Origin: Bombus terrestris
Lineage: Eukaryota; Arthropoda; Insecta; Hymenoptera; Apidae
DNA length: 64,000 nt
Direction: 5' to 3'
Assembly: GCF_910591885.1 (NCBI RefSeq)
Contig: NW_025963553.1
Location: 3,286,001 to 3,350,000, forward strand
Shown here: in pieces, positions 52,838 to 64,000 of the stretch
Layout of the letters: each line of letters starts with the position of its first letter
How positions within the stretch are numbered: the stretch's first letter is position 1
Notes under the pieces: generated by a model
Seen by the model: only the letters and a program-made list of their open reading frames with translations
Databases searched by the model: none
Told to the model about the DNA's origin: nothing
Translations under genes and position numbers: made by a program

Positions 52838-53673
52838 ATGAACGCAAGATGGATTGGTTTTAGGTTACGCTATAGTTTTCGAGCGAGCGCAGCGAACGAG
52901 AGACGCGTAAAGGTGTGTCACAATCCAACGGTTTGGCACATACGGACATTGAAACATTCGCACCAGCCCGAGGAGCCGGAAGTATTTATCCTATTGCCTG
53001 CTGACAAATGTTTACAGTTTGTGAATAGTTTCACATAAATAGTACTATTTCCACATACTACAGTCCAATGTGATGTCCGAAGTGGCTGACAAAATTAGGT
53101 ACTAACACGATATATATGCATATTGCAAGGTATATGTATACCTTGCAAATTGTGATCGTTGCTCGCTCGCTCCGCTCGCTCGTAAAAATTTAGGCCACCC
53201 TCACATCCGATCCGACACGTTCGCAAATTCGAAATAAGTCGCCACCATAGCGAATAATGAACGCAAGATGGATTGGTTTTATGTTACGCTATAGTTTTCG
53301 AGCGAGCGCAGCGAACGAGAGACGCGTAAAGGTGTGTCACAATCCAATCGTTTGGCACATATGGACATTGAAACATTCGCACCAGCCCGAGGAGCCGGAA
53401 GTTTTTATCCTATTGCCTGCTGACAAATGTTTAGTTTGTGAATAGTTTCACATAAATAGTACTATTTCCACATACTACAGTCCAATGTGATGTCCGAAGT
53501 GGCTGACAAAATTAGGTACTAACACGAAATATATGCAAGGCAATATAAGGTATATGTATACCTTGCAAATTGTGATCGTTGCTCGCTCGCTCCGCTCGCT
53601 CGTAAAAATTTAGTCCAACCTCACATCCGATCCGACACGTTCGCAAATTCGAAATAAGTCGCCTTCATATCGA
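52838..53673. repeat. Two A monomers, second with a 2-bp deletion
   Basis: The monomer at 53,257 reads AAATGTTTAGTTTGTG near 53,427 where others read AAATGTTTACAGTTTGTG, a loss of two bases. It also has private changes: CATAGCGAAT, TTTATGTTACGC, CAATCGTTTGG and CATATGGAC. The 2-bp deletion is shared by the monomers at 57,035, 60,391 and 63,328, so those descend from this or a sister unit. Confidence 0.82.
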
Positions 53674-56600
53674 ATGACTAACGCAAGAGGGATTGGTTTT
53701 AGGTTAGGCTATAGTTTTCGAGCGAGCGCAGCGAGCGAGAGACGCGTAAAGGTGTATCACAATCTAACGGTTTGGCACATGCGGACATTAAAACATTCGC
53801 ACCAGCCAGAGGAGCCGGAAGTATTTATCCTATTGCCTGCTGACAAATGTTTACAGTTTGTGAATAGTTTCACATAAATAGTACTATTTCCACATACTAC
53901 AGTCCAATGTGATGTCCGAAGTGGCTAACAAAATTAGGTACTAACACGATATATATGCATATTGCAAGGTATATGTATACCTTGCAAATTGTGATCGTTG
54001 CTCGCTCGCTCCGCTCGCTCGTAAAAATTTAGTCCAACCTCACATCCGATCCGACACGTTCGCAAATTCGAAATAAGTCGCCACCATATCGAATAATGAA
54101 CGCAAGATGGATTGGTTTTAGGTTACGCTATAGTTTTCGATCGAGCGCAGCGAACGAGAGACGCGTAAAGGTGTGTCACAATCCAACGGTTTGGCACATA
54201 CGGACATTGAAACATTCGCACCAGCCAGAGGAGGCGGAAGTATTTATCCTATTGCCTGCTGACAAATGTTTACAGTTTGTGAATAGTTTCACATAAATAG
54301 TACTATTTCCACATACTACAGTCCAATGTGATGTCCGAAGTGGCTAGCAAAATTAGGTACTAACACGATATATATGCAAATTGCAAGGTATATGTATACC
54401 TTGCAGATTGTGATCGTTGCTCGCTCGCTCCGCTCGCTCGTAAAAATTTAGTCCAACCTCACATACGATCCGACACGTTCGCAAATTCGAAATAAGTCGC
54501 CACCATATCGAATAATGAACGCAAGATGGATTGGTTTTAGGTTACGCTATAGTTTTCGAGCGAGCGCAGCGAACGAGAGACGCGTAAAGGTGTGTCACAA
54601 TCCAACGGTTTGGCACATACGGACATTGAAACATTCGCACCAGCCCGAGGAGCCGGAAGTCTTTATCCTATTGCCTGCTGTCAAATGTTTACAGTTTGTG
54701 AATAGTTTCACATAAATAGTACTATTTCCACATACTACAGTCCAATGTGATGTCCGAAGTGGCTAACAAAATTAGGTACTAACACGATATATATGCATAT
54801 TGCAAGGTATATGTATACCTTGCAAATTGTGATCGTTGCTCGCTCGCTCCGCTCGCACGTAAAAATTTAGACCAACCTCACATACGATCCGACACGTTCG
54901 CAAATTCGAAATAAGTTGCCTTCATATCGAATGACTGACGCAAGATGGATTGGGTTTAGGTTAGGCTACAGCTTTCGAGCGAGCGCAGCGAGCGAGAGAC
55001 GCGTAAAGGTGTGTCACAATCCAACGGTTTGGCACATACTGACATTGAAACATTCGCACCAGCCCGAGGAGCCGGATGTCTTTATCATATTGCCTGCTGA
55101 CAAATGTTTACAGTTTGTGAATAGTTTCACATAAATAGTACTATTTCCACATACTACAGGGCAATGTGATGTCCGAAGTGGCTGACGAAATTAGGTACTA
55201 ACACGATATATATGCATATTGCAAGGTATATGTATACCTTGCATATTGTGATCGATGCTCGCTCGCTCCGCTCGCTCGTAAAAATTTAGTCCAACCTCAC
55301 ATCCGATCCGACACGTTCGCAAATTCGAAATAAGTCGCCACCATATCGAATAATGAACGCAAGATGGATTGGTTTTAGGTTACGCTATAGTTTTCGAGCG
55401 AGCGCAGCGAACGAGAGACGCGTAAAGGTGTGTCACAATCCAACGGTTTGGCACATACGGACATTGAAACATTCGCACCAGCCAGAGGAGCCGGAAGTAT
55501 TTATCCTATTGCCTGCTGACAAATGTTTACAGTTTGTGAATAGTTTCACATAAATCGTACTATTTCCACATACTACAGTCCAATGTGATGTCCGAAGTGG
55601 CTAACAAAATTAGGTACTAACACGATATATATGCATATTGCAAGGTATATGTATACCTTGCAAATTGTGATCGTTGCTCGCTCGCTCCGCTCGCTCGTAA
55701 AAATTTAGTCCAACCTCACATCCGATCCGACACGTTCGCAAATTCGAAATAAGTCGCCACCATATCGAATAATGAACGCAAGATGGATTGGTTTTAGGTT
55801 ACGCTATAGTTTTCGAGCGAGCGCAGCGAACGAGAGACGCGTAAAGGTGTGTCACAATCCAACGGTTTGGCACATACGGACATTGAAACATTCGCACCAG
55901 CCCGAGGAGCCGGAAGTCTTTATCCTATTGCCTGCTTACAAATGTTTACAGTTTGTGAATAGTTTCACATAAATAGTACTATTTCGACATACTACAGTGC
56001 AATGTGATGTCCGAAGTGGCTGACAAAATTAGGTACTAACACGAAATATATGCAAGGCAATATAAGGTATATGTATACCTTGCAAATTGTGATCGTTGCT
56101 CGCTCGCTCCGCTCGCTCGTAAAAATTTAGTCCAACCTCACATCCGATCCGACACGTTCACATATTCGAAATAAGTCGCCACCATATCGAATAATGAACG
56201 CAAGATGGATTGGTTTTAGGTTACGCTATAGTTTTCGAGCGAGCGCAGCGAACGAGAGACGCGTAAAGGTGTGTCACAATCCAACGGTTTGGCACATACG
56301 GACATTGAAACATTCGCACCAGCCCTAGGAGCCGGAAGTCTTTATCCTATTGCCTGCTGACAAATGTTTACAGTTTGTGAATAGTTTCACATAAATAGTA
56401 CTATTTCCACATACTACAGTCCAATGTGATGTCCGAAGTGGCTAACAAAATTAGGTACTAACACGATATATATGCATATTGCAAGGTATATGTATACCTT
56501 GCAAATTCTGATCGTTGCTCGCTCGCTCCGCTCGCTCGTAAAAATTTAGTCCAACCTCACATCCGATCCGACACGTTCGCAAATTCGAAATAAGTCGCTT

Positions 56601-57451
56601 TCATATCGAATGACTAACGCAAGAGGGATTGGTTTTAGGTTACGCTATAGTTTTCGAGCGAGCGCAGCGAACGAGAGACGCGTAAAGGTGTGTCACAATC
56701 CAACGGTTTGGCACATACGGACATTGAAACATTCGCACCAGCCCGAGGAGCCGGAAGTCTTTATCCTATTGCCTGCTGACAAATGTTTACAGTTTGTGAA
56801 TAGTTTCACATAAATAGTACTATTTCGACATACTACAGTGCAATGTGATGTCCGAAGTGGCTGACAAAATTAGGTACTAACACGAAATATATGCAAGGCA
56901 ATATAAGGTATATGTATACCTTGCAAATTGTGATCGTTGCTCGCTCGCTCCGCTCGCTCGTAAAAATTTAGTCCAACCTCACATCCGATCCGACACGTTC
57001 GCATATTCGAAATAAGTCGCCACCATATCGAATAATGAACGCAAGATGGATTGGTGTTAGGTTACGCTATAGTTTTCGAGCGAGCGCAGCGAACGAGAGA
57101 CGCGTAAAGGTGTGTCACAATCCAACGGTTTGGCACATACGGACATTGAAACATTCGCACCAGCCCGAGGAGCCGGAAGTCTTTATCCTATTGCCTGCTG
57201 ACAAATGTTTAGTTTGTGAATCGTTTCACATAAATAGTACTATTTCCACATACTACAGTCCAATGTGATGTCCGAAGTGGCTGACAAAATTAGGTACTAA
57301 CACGAAATATATGCAAGGCAATATAAGGTATATGTATACCTTGCAAATTGTGATCGTTGCTCGCTCGCTCCGCTCGCTCGTAAAAATTTAGTCCAACCTC
57401 ACATCCGATCCGACACGTTCGCAAATTCGAAATAAGTCGCCTTCATATCGA
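53674..57451. repeat. Nine-monomer higher-order repeat (3,778 bp)
   Basis: Order: T with CACATGCGG (53,674); A with TTTCGATCGAG and GAGGAGGCGG (54,096); A with GCTGTCAAATG (54,515); D with ATGACTGACGC (54,916); A ending AAATCGTAC (55,353); A with GCTTACAAATG (55,772); A with CCCTAGGAG (about 56,191); T-start/A-body unit (56,610); A with GGTGTTAGG and the 2-bp deletion (57,035). The next two copies follow the same order with one and then two monomers missing. Confidence 0.88.
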
Positions 57452-60400
57452 ATGACTAACGCAAGAGGGATTGGTTTTAGGTTAGGCTATAGTTTTCGAG
57501 CGAGCGCAGCGAGCGAGAGACGCGTAAAGGTGTATCACAATCTAACGGTTTGGCACATGCGGACATTGAAACATTCGCACCAGCCAGAGGAGCCGGAAGT
57601 ATTTATCCTATTGCCTGCTGACAAATGTTTACAGTTTGTGAATAGTTTCACATAAATAGTACTATTTCCACATACTACAGTCCAATGTGATGTCCGAAGT
57701 GGCTAACAAAATTAGGTACTAACACGATATATATGCATATTGCAAGGTATATGTATACCTTGCAAATTGTGATCGTTGCTCGCTCGCTCCGCTCGCTCGT
57801 AAAAATTTAGTCCAACCTCACATCCGATCCGACACGTTTGCAAATTCGAAATAAGTCGCCACCATATCGAATATTGAACGCAAGATGGATTGGTTTTAGG
57901 TTACGCTATAGTTTTCGATCGAGCGCAGCGAACGAGAGACGCGTAAAGGTGTGTCACAATCCAACGGTTTGGCACATACGGACATTGAAACATTCGCACC
58001 AGCCAGAGGAGGCGGAAGTATTTATCCTATTGCCTGCTGACAAATGTTTACAGTTTGTGAATAGTTTCACATAAATAGTACTATTTCCACATACTACAGT
58101 CCAATGTGATGTCCGAAGTGGCTAGCAAAATTAGGTACTAACACGATATATATGCAAATTGCAAGGTATATGTATACCTTGCAGATTGTGATCGTTGCTC
58201 GCTCGCTCCGCTCGCTCGTAAAAATTTAGTCCAACCTCACATACGATCCGACACGTTCGCAAATTCGAAATAAGTCGCCACCATATCGAATAATGAACGC
58301 AAGATGGATTGGTTTTAGGTTACGCTATAGTTTTCGAGCGAGCGCAGCGAACGAGAGACGCGTAAAGGTGTGTCACAATCCAACGGTTTGGCACATACGG
58401 ACATTGAAACATTCGCACCAGCCCGAGGAGCCGGAAGTCTTTATCCTATTGCCTGCTGTCAAATGTTTCCAGTTTGTGAATAGTTTCACATAAATAGTAC
58501 TATTTCCACATACTACAGTCGAATGTGATGTCCGAAGTGGCTAACAAAATTAGGTACTAACACGATATATATGCATATTGCAAGGTATATGTATACCTTG
58601 CAAATTGTGATCGTTGCTCGCTCGCTCCGCTCGCTCGTAAAAATTTAGTCCAACCTCACATACGATCCGACACGTTCGCAAATTCGAAATAAGTTGCCTT
58701 CATATCGAATGACTGACGCAAGATGGATTGGGTTTAGGTTAGGCTACAGCTTTCGAGCGAGCGCAGCGAGCGAGAGACGCGTAAAGGTGTGTCACAATCC
58801 AACGGTTTGGCACATACTGACATTGAAACATTCGCACCAGCCCGAGGAGCCGGATGTCTTTATCATATTGCCTGCTGACAAATGTTTACAGTTTGTGAAT
58901 AGTTTCACATAAATAGTACTATTTCCACATACTACAGGGCAATGTGATGTCCGAAGTGGCTGACGAAATTAGGTACTAACACGATATATATGCATATTGC
59001 AAGGTATATGTATACCTTGCATATTGTGATCGATGCTCGCTCGCTCCGCTCGCTCGTAAAAATTTAGTCCAACCTCACATCCGATCCGACACGTTCGCGA
59101 ATTCGAAATAAGTCGCCACCATATCGAATAATGAACGCAAGATGGATTGGTTTTAGGTTACGCTATAGTTTTCGAGCGAGCGCAGCGAACGAGAGACGCG
59201 TAAAGGTGTGTCACAATCCAACGGTTTGGCACATACGGACATTGAAACATTCGCACCAGCCAGAGGAGCCGGAAGTATTTATCCTATTGCCTGCTGACAA
59301 ATGTTTACAGTTTGTGAATAGTTTCACATAAATCGTACTATTTCCACATACTACAGTCCAATGTGATGTCCGAAGTGGCTAACAAAATTAGGTACTAACA
59401 CGATATATATGCATATTGCAAGGTATATGTATACCTTGCAAATTGTGATCGTTGCTCGCTCGCTCCGCTCGCTCGTAAAAATTTAGTCCAACCTCACATC
59501 CGATCCGACACGTTCGCAAATTCGAAATAAGTCGCCACCATATCGAATAATGAACGCAAGATGGATTGGTTTTAGGTTACGCTATAGTTTTCGAGCGAGC
59601 GCAGCGAACGAGAGACGCGTAAAGGTGTGTCACAATCCAACGGTTTGGCACATACGGACATTGAAACATTCGCACCAGGCCTAGGAGCCGGAAGTCTTTA
59701 TCCTATTGCCTGCTGACAAATGTTTACAGTTTGTGAATAGTTTCACATAAATAGTACTATTTCCACATACTACAGTCCAATGTGATGTCCGAAGTGGCTA
59801 ACAAAATTAGGTACTAACACGATATATATGCATATTGCAAGGTATATGTATACCTTGCAAATTCTGATCGTTGCTCGCTCGCTCCGCTCGCTCGTAAAAA
59901 TTTAGTCCAACCTCACATCCGATCCGACACGTTCGCAAATTCGAAATAAGTCGCTTTCATATCGAATGACTAACGCAAGAGGGATTGGTTTTAGGTTACG
60001 CTATAGTTTTCGAGCGAGCGCAGCGAACGAGAGACGCGTAAAGGTGTGTCACAATCCAACGGTTTGGCACATACGGACATTGAAACATTCGCACCAGCCC
60101 GAGGAGCCGGAAGTCTTTATCCTATTGCCTGCTGACAAATGTTTACAGTTTGTGAATAGTTTCACATAAATAGTACTATTTCGACATACTACAGTGCAAT
60201 GTGATGTCCGAAGTGGCTGACAAAATTAGGTACTAACACGAAATATATGCAAGGCAATATAAGGTATATGTATACCTTGCAAATTGTGATCGTTGCTCGC
60301 TCGCTCCGCTCGCTCGTAAAAATTTAGTCCAACCTCACATCCGATCCGACACGTTCGCATATTCGAAATAAGTCGCCACCATATCGAATAATGAACGCAA

Positions 60401-60807
60401 GATGGATTGGTGTTAGGTTACGCTATAGTTTTCGAGCGAGCGCAGCGAACGAGAGACGCGTAAAGGTGTGTCACAATCCAACGGTTTGGCACATACGGAC
60501 ATTGAAACATTCGCACCAGCCCGAGGAGCCGGAAGTCTTTATCCTATTGCCTGCTGACAAATGTTTAGTTTGTGAATCGTTTCACATAAATAGTACTATT
60601 TCCACATACTACAGTCCAATGTGATGTCCGAAGTGGCTGACAAAATTAGGTACTAACACGAAATATATGCAAGGCAATATAAGGTATATGTATACCTTGC
60701 AAATTGTGATCGTTGCTCGCTCGCTCCGCTCGCTCGTAAAAATTTAGTCCAACCTCACATCCGATCCGACACGTTCGCAAATTCGAAATAAGTCGCCTTC
60801 ATATCGA
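57452..60807. repeat. Eight-monomer copy of the same repeat (3,356 bp)
   Basis: This matches the preceding nine-monomer copy but lacks the GCTTACAAATG monomer and its long linker, a loss (or, in copy 1, a gain) of 422 bp. The second monomer begins ATATTGAAC, losing the start ATG. The third has AAATGTTTCCAG. The CCCTAGGAG mark has become GGCCTAGGAG (near 59,679). Confidence 0.88.
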
Positions 60808-63744
60808 ATGACTAACGCAAGAGGGATTGGTTTTAGGTTAGGCTATAGTTTTCGAGCGAGCGCAGCGAGCGAGAGACGCGTAAAGGTGTATCACAATCTA
60901 ACGGTTTGGCACATGCGGACATTGAAACATTCGCACCAGCCAGAGGAGCCGGAAGTATTTATCCTATTGCCTGCTGACAAATGTTTACAGTTTGTGAATA
61001 GTTTCACATAAATAGTACTATTTCCACATACTACAGTCCAATGTGATGTCCGAAGTGGCTAACAAAATTAGGTACTAACACGATATATATGCATATTGCA
61101 AGGTATATGTATACCTTGCAAATTGTGATCGTTGCTCGCTCGCTCCGCTCGCTCGTAAAAATTTAGTCCAACCTCACATCCGATCCGACACGTTTGCAAA
61201 TTCGAAATAAGTCGCCACCATATCGAATAATGAACGCAAGATGGATTGGTTTTAGGTTACGCTATAGTTTTCGATCGAGCGCAGCGAACGAGAGACGCGT
61301 AAAGGTGTGTCACAATCCAACGGTTTGGCACATACGGACATTGAAACATTCGCACCAGCCAGAGGAGGCGGAAGTATTTATCCTATTGCCTGCTGACAAA
61401 TGTTTACAGTTTGTGAATAGTTTCACATAAATAGTACTATTTCCACATACTACAGTCCAATGTGATGTCCGAAGTGGCTAGCAAAATTAGGTACTAACAC
61501 GATATATATGCAAATTGCAAGGTATATGTATACCTTGCAGATTGTGATCGTTGCTCGCTCGCTCCGCTCGCTCGTAAAAATTTAGTCCAACCTCACATAC
61601 GATCCGACACGTTCGCAAATTCGAAATAAGTCGCCACCATATCGAATAATGAACGCAAGATGGATTGGTTTTAGGTTACGCTATAGTTTTCGAGCGAGCG
61701 CAGCGAACGAGAGACGCGTAAAGGTGTGTCACAATCCAACGGTTTGGCACATACGGACATTGAAACATTCGCACCAGCCCGAGGAGCCGGAAGTCTTTAT
61801 CCTATTGCCTGCTGACAAATGTTTACAGTTTGTGAATAGTTTCACATAAATAGTACTATTTCCACATACTACAGGGCAATGTGATGTCCGAAGTGGCTGA
61901 CGAAATTAGGTACTAACACGATATATATGCATATTGCAAGGTATATGTATACCTTGCATATTGTGATCGATGCTCGCTCGCTCCGCTCGCTCGTAAAAAT
62001 TTAGTCCAACCTCACATCCGATCCGACACGTTCGCGAATTCGAAATAAGTCGCCACCATATCGAATAATGAACGCAAGATGGATTGGTTTTAGGTTACGC
62101 TATAGTTTTCGAGCGAGCGCAGCGAACGAGAGACGCGTAAAGGTGTGTCACAATCCAACGGTTTGGCACATACGGACATTGAAACATTCGCACCAGCCAG
62201 AGGAGCCGGAAGTATTTATCCTATTGCCTGCTGACAAATGTTTACAGTTTGTGAATAGTTTCACATAAATCGTACTATTTCCACATACTACAGTCCAATG
62301 TGATGTCCGAAGTGGCTAACAAAATTAGGTACTAACACGATATATATGCATATTGCAAGGTATATGTATACCTTGCAAATTGTGATCGTTGCTCGCTCGC
62401 TCCGCTCGCTCGTAAAAATTTAGTCCAACCTCACATCCGATCCGACACGTTCGCAAATTCGAAATAAGTCGCCACCATATCGAATAATGAACGCAAGATG
62501 GATTGGTTTTAGGTTACGCTATAGTTTTCGAGCGAGCGCAGCGAACGAGAGACGCGTAAAGGTGTGTCACAATCCAACGGTTTGGCACATACGGACATTG
62601 AAACATTCGCACCAGGCCTAGGAGCCGGAAGTCTTTATCCTATTGCCTGCTGACAAATGTTTACAGTTTGTGAATAGTTTCACATAAATAGTACTATTTC
62701 CACATACTACAGTCCAATGTGATGTCCGAAGTGGCTAACAAAATTAGGTACTAACACGATATATATGCATATTGCAAGGTATATGTATACCTTGCAAATT
62801 CTGATCGTTGCTCGCTCGCTCCGCTCGCTCGTAAAAATTTAGTCCAACCTCACATCCGATCCGACACGTTCGCAAATTCGAAATAAGTCGCTTTCATATC
62901 GAATGACTAACGCAAGAGGGATTGGTTTTAGGTTACGCTATAGTTTTCGAGCGAGCGCAGCGAACGAGAGACGCGTAAAGGTGTGTCACAATCCAACGGT
63001 TTGGCACATACGGACATTGAAACATTCGCACCAGCCCGAGGAGCCGGAAGTCTTTATCCTATTGCCTGCTGACAAATGTTTACAGTTTGTGAATAGTTTC
63101 ACATAAATAGTACTATTTCGACATACTACAGTGCAATGTGATGTCCGAAGTGGCTGACAAAATTAGGTACTAACACGAAATATATGCAAGGCAATATAAG
63201 GTATATGTATACCTTGCAAATTGTGATCGTTGCTCGCTCGCTCCGCTCGCTCGTAAAAATTTAGTCCAACCTCACATCCGATCCGACACGTTCGCATATT
63301 CGAAATAAGTCGCCACCATATCGAATAATGAACGCAAGATGGATTGGTGTTAGGTTACGCTATAGTTTTCGAGCGAGCGCAGCGAACGAGAGACGCGTAA
63401 AGGTGTGTCACAATCCAACGGTTTGGCACATACGGACATTGAAACATTCGCACCAGCCCGAGGAGCCGGAAGTCTTTATCCTATTGCCTGCTGACAAATG
63501 TTTAGTTTGTGAATCGTTTCACATAAATAGTACTATTTCCACATACTACAGTCCAATGTGATGTCCGAAGTGGCTGACAAAATTAGGTACTAACACGAAA
63601 TATATGCAAGGCAATATAAGGTATATGTATACCTTGCAAATTGTGATCGTTGCTCGCTCGCTCCGCTCGCTCGTAAAAATTTAGTCCAACCTCACATCCG
63701 ATCCGACACGTTCGCAAATTCGAAATAAGTCGCCTTCATATCGA
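60808..63744. repeat. Seven-monomer copy of the same repeat (2,937 bp)
   Basis: This matches the eight-monomer copy but the third and fourth units (A with GCTGTCAAATG, D with ATGACTGACGC) are fused into one chimera at 61,649, removing 419 bp. GGCCTAGGAG (near 62,616), GGTGTTAGG, the 2-bp deletion, and TTCGCGAATTCG (near 62,032, also near 59,095) tie it to the eight-monomer copy more closely than to the nine-monomer one. Confidence 0.88.
61649..62067. repeat. A-left/D-right chimeric monomer, junction within 12 bp
   Basis: The left side is A up to ATCCTATTGCC (diagnostic C at 61,802). From GCTGACAAATG (A at 61,815) on it follows the D unit, with CTACAGGGCAATG, GCTGACGAAATT and GCATATTGTGATCGATGC. 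If the parents were the two neighbouring units of the eight-monomer copy, the exchange point is 61,803-61,814, in sequence common to both. Confidence 0.78.
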
Positions 63745-64000
63745 ATGACTAACGCAAGAGGGATTGGTTTTAGGTTAGGCTATAGTTTTCGAGCGAGCGC
63801 AGCGAGCGAGAGACGCGTAAAGGTGTATCACAATCTAACGGTTTGGCACATGCGGACATTGAAACATTCGCACCAGCCAGAGGAGCCGGAAGTATTTATC
63901 CTATTGCCTGCTGACAAATGTTTACAGTTTGTGAATAGTTTCACATAAATAGTACTATTTCCACATACTACAGTCCAATGTGATGTCCGAAGTGGCTAAC
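63745..64000. repeat. Partial T monomer at the window edge
   Basis: A T-type monomer with the CACATGCGG mark, the same as those at 53,674, 57,452 and 60,808, begins the next higher-order repeat. It is cut at the window edge after GTGGCTAAC, so the array continues to the right. Confidence 0.92.

Larger units (their letters stand above)
1..64000. repeat. 419-bp satellite DNA array, whole window
   Basis: The whole window is tandem copies of one monomer. The start motif recurs every 419 bp (3, 422, 841, 1260 and so on) up to 63,745. Unit lengths differ only by small indels: 422 bp where the 3-bp-longer linker is present, 410 bp with a 9-bp arm deletion, and 409 bp with a 13-bp arm deletion plus the long linker. 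Every unit is in the same orientation. No stretch of non-satellite sequence, mobile element or RNA gene interrupts it. Subfamilies A, T, C, D, E and F are separated by linked substitutions and arranged into higher-order repeats. Satellites of this kind are typical of eukaryotic heterochromatin. I do not recognise this family by name, and its chromosomal position is not visible. Confidence 0.98.

Noticed and set aside
1..64000. CRISPR array or plasmid iterons
   Set aside because: The repeat is 419 bp with no unique spacers, and no cas, rep or other bacterial gene is present.
1..64000. rDNA spacer, tRNA-derived SINE or 5S array
   Set aside because: No rRNA segment, no paired A and B boxes at tRNA spacing, no poly-A or simple tail at unit ends, and no transcription unit between repeats.

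Overview
This window is one uninterrupted eukaryotic satellite DNA array. All 64,000 bases are head-to-tail copies, in one orientation, of a single monomer of about 419 bp. There are roughly 152 full copies plus a partial copy at the right edge. I see no unique sequence, no RNA gene, no transposon insertion and no credible protein gene, and neither array edge lies in the window. The monomer is about 43% GC and rich in CpG: I count 29 CpG in the first copy against about 20 expected from base composition. An unbroken satellite array without bacterial gene structure points to a eukaryote, and heavy germline CpG methylation looks unlikely. Some subfamilies carry two adjacent TTAGG units, which is only a weak hint of an arthropod. 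The species and the chromosomal position (centromeric, pericentromeric or subtelomeric) cannot be told from this sequence.

Each monomer has the same parts in order. First come the start region (phase set here by ATGAACGC or ATGACTAACGC) and a 36-base GC-rich arm. A MluI site and a moderately variable body follow. Then come an ATATGCATAT palindrome, a 26-base near-perfect palindrome, an inverted copy of the GC-rich arm, an A-tract and a conserved tail. The two arms face each other about 250 bases apart, so the segment between them looks like a foldback or MITE-like unit. I define subfamilies by linked substitutions: A (ATGAAC start, GCGAAC arm), T (ATGACTAAC start, CAATCTAAC), C (GATTTCTTTTAGG, GTACAGG), D (AAGTTGCCTTC, GGCTACAGC), E (ATGAAC start, GCGAGC arm, CATACTG) and F (T-like start, right half close to E, usually with AGTTCCACAT at its end).

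Layout: 1-1675 is a dimeric A array. 1676-7125 is a strict T-A-A trimer array of 1,257 bp. 7126-13825 is a mixed A/E/T region. 13826 to about 37 kb is dominated by F-C-D trimers. It contains a 4.5-kb block present twice, 7,982 bp (19 monomers) apart. 37-44 kb is a mosaic with 4,187-bp and 3,771-bp echoes. 44-53 kb holds three copies of a six-monomer higher-order repeat. 53.7-63.7 kb holds three successive higher-order repeats of nine, eight and seven monomers. A-type sequence dominates both flanks, with C/D/F types in the middle.

No genes act together here. The biology visible is the evolution of the array: unequal exchange, gene conversion, slippage in the GC-rich arm, and amplification of chimeric monomers whose junctions can often be placed within a few tens of bases. 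The short open frames of 66-114 codons repeat only because the monomers repeat. They carry premature stops, a frameshift and mostly amino-acid-changing differences, so I do not call them genes.
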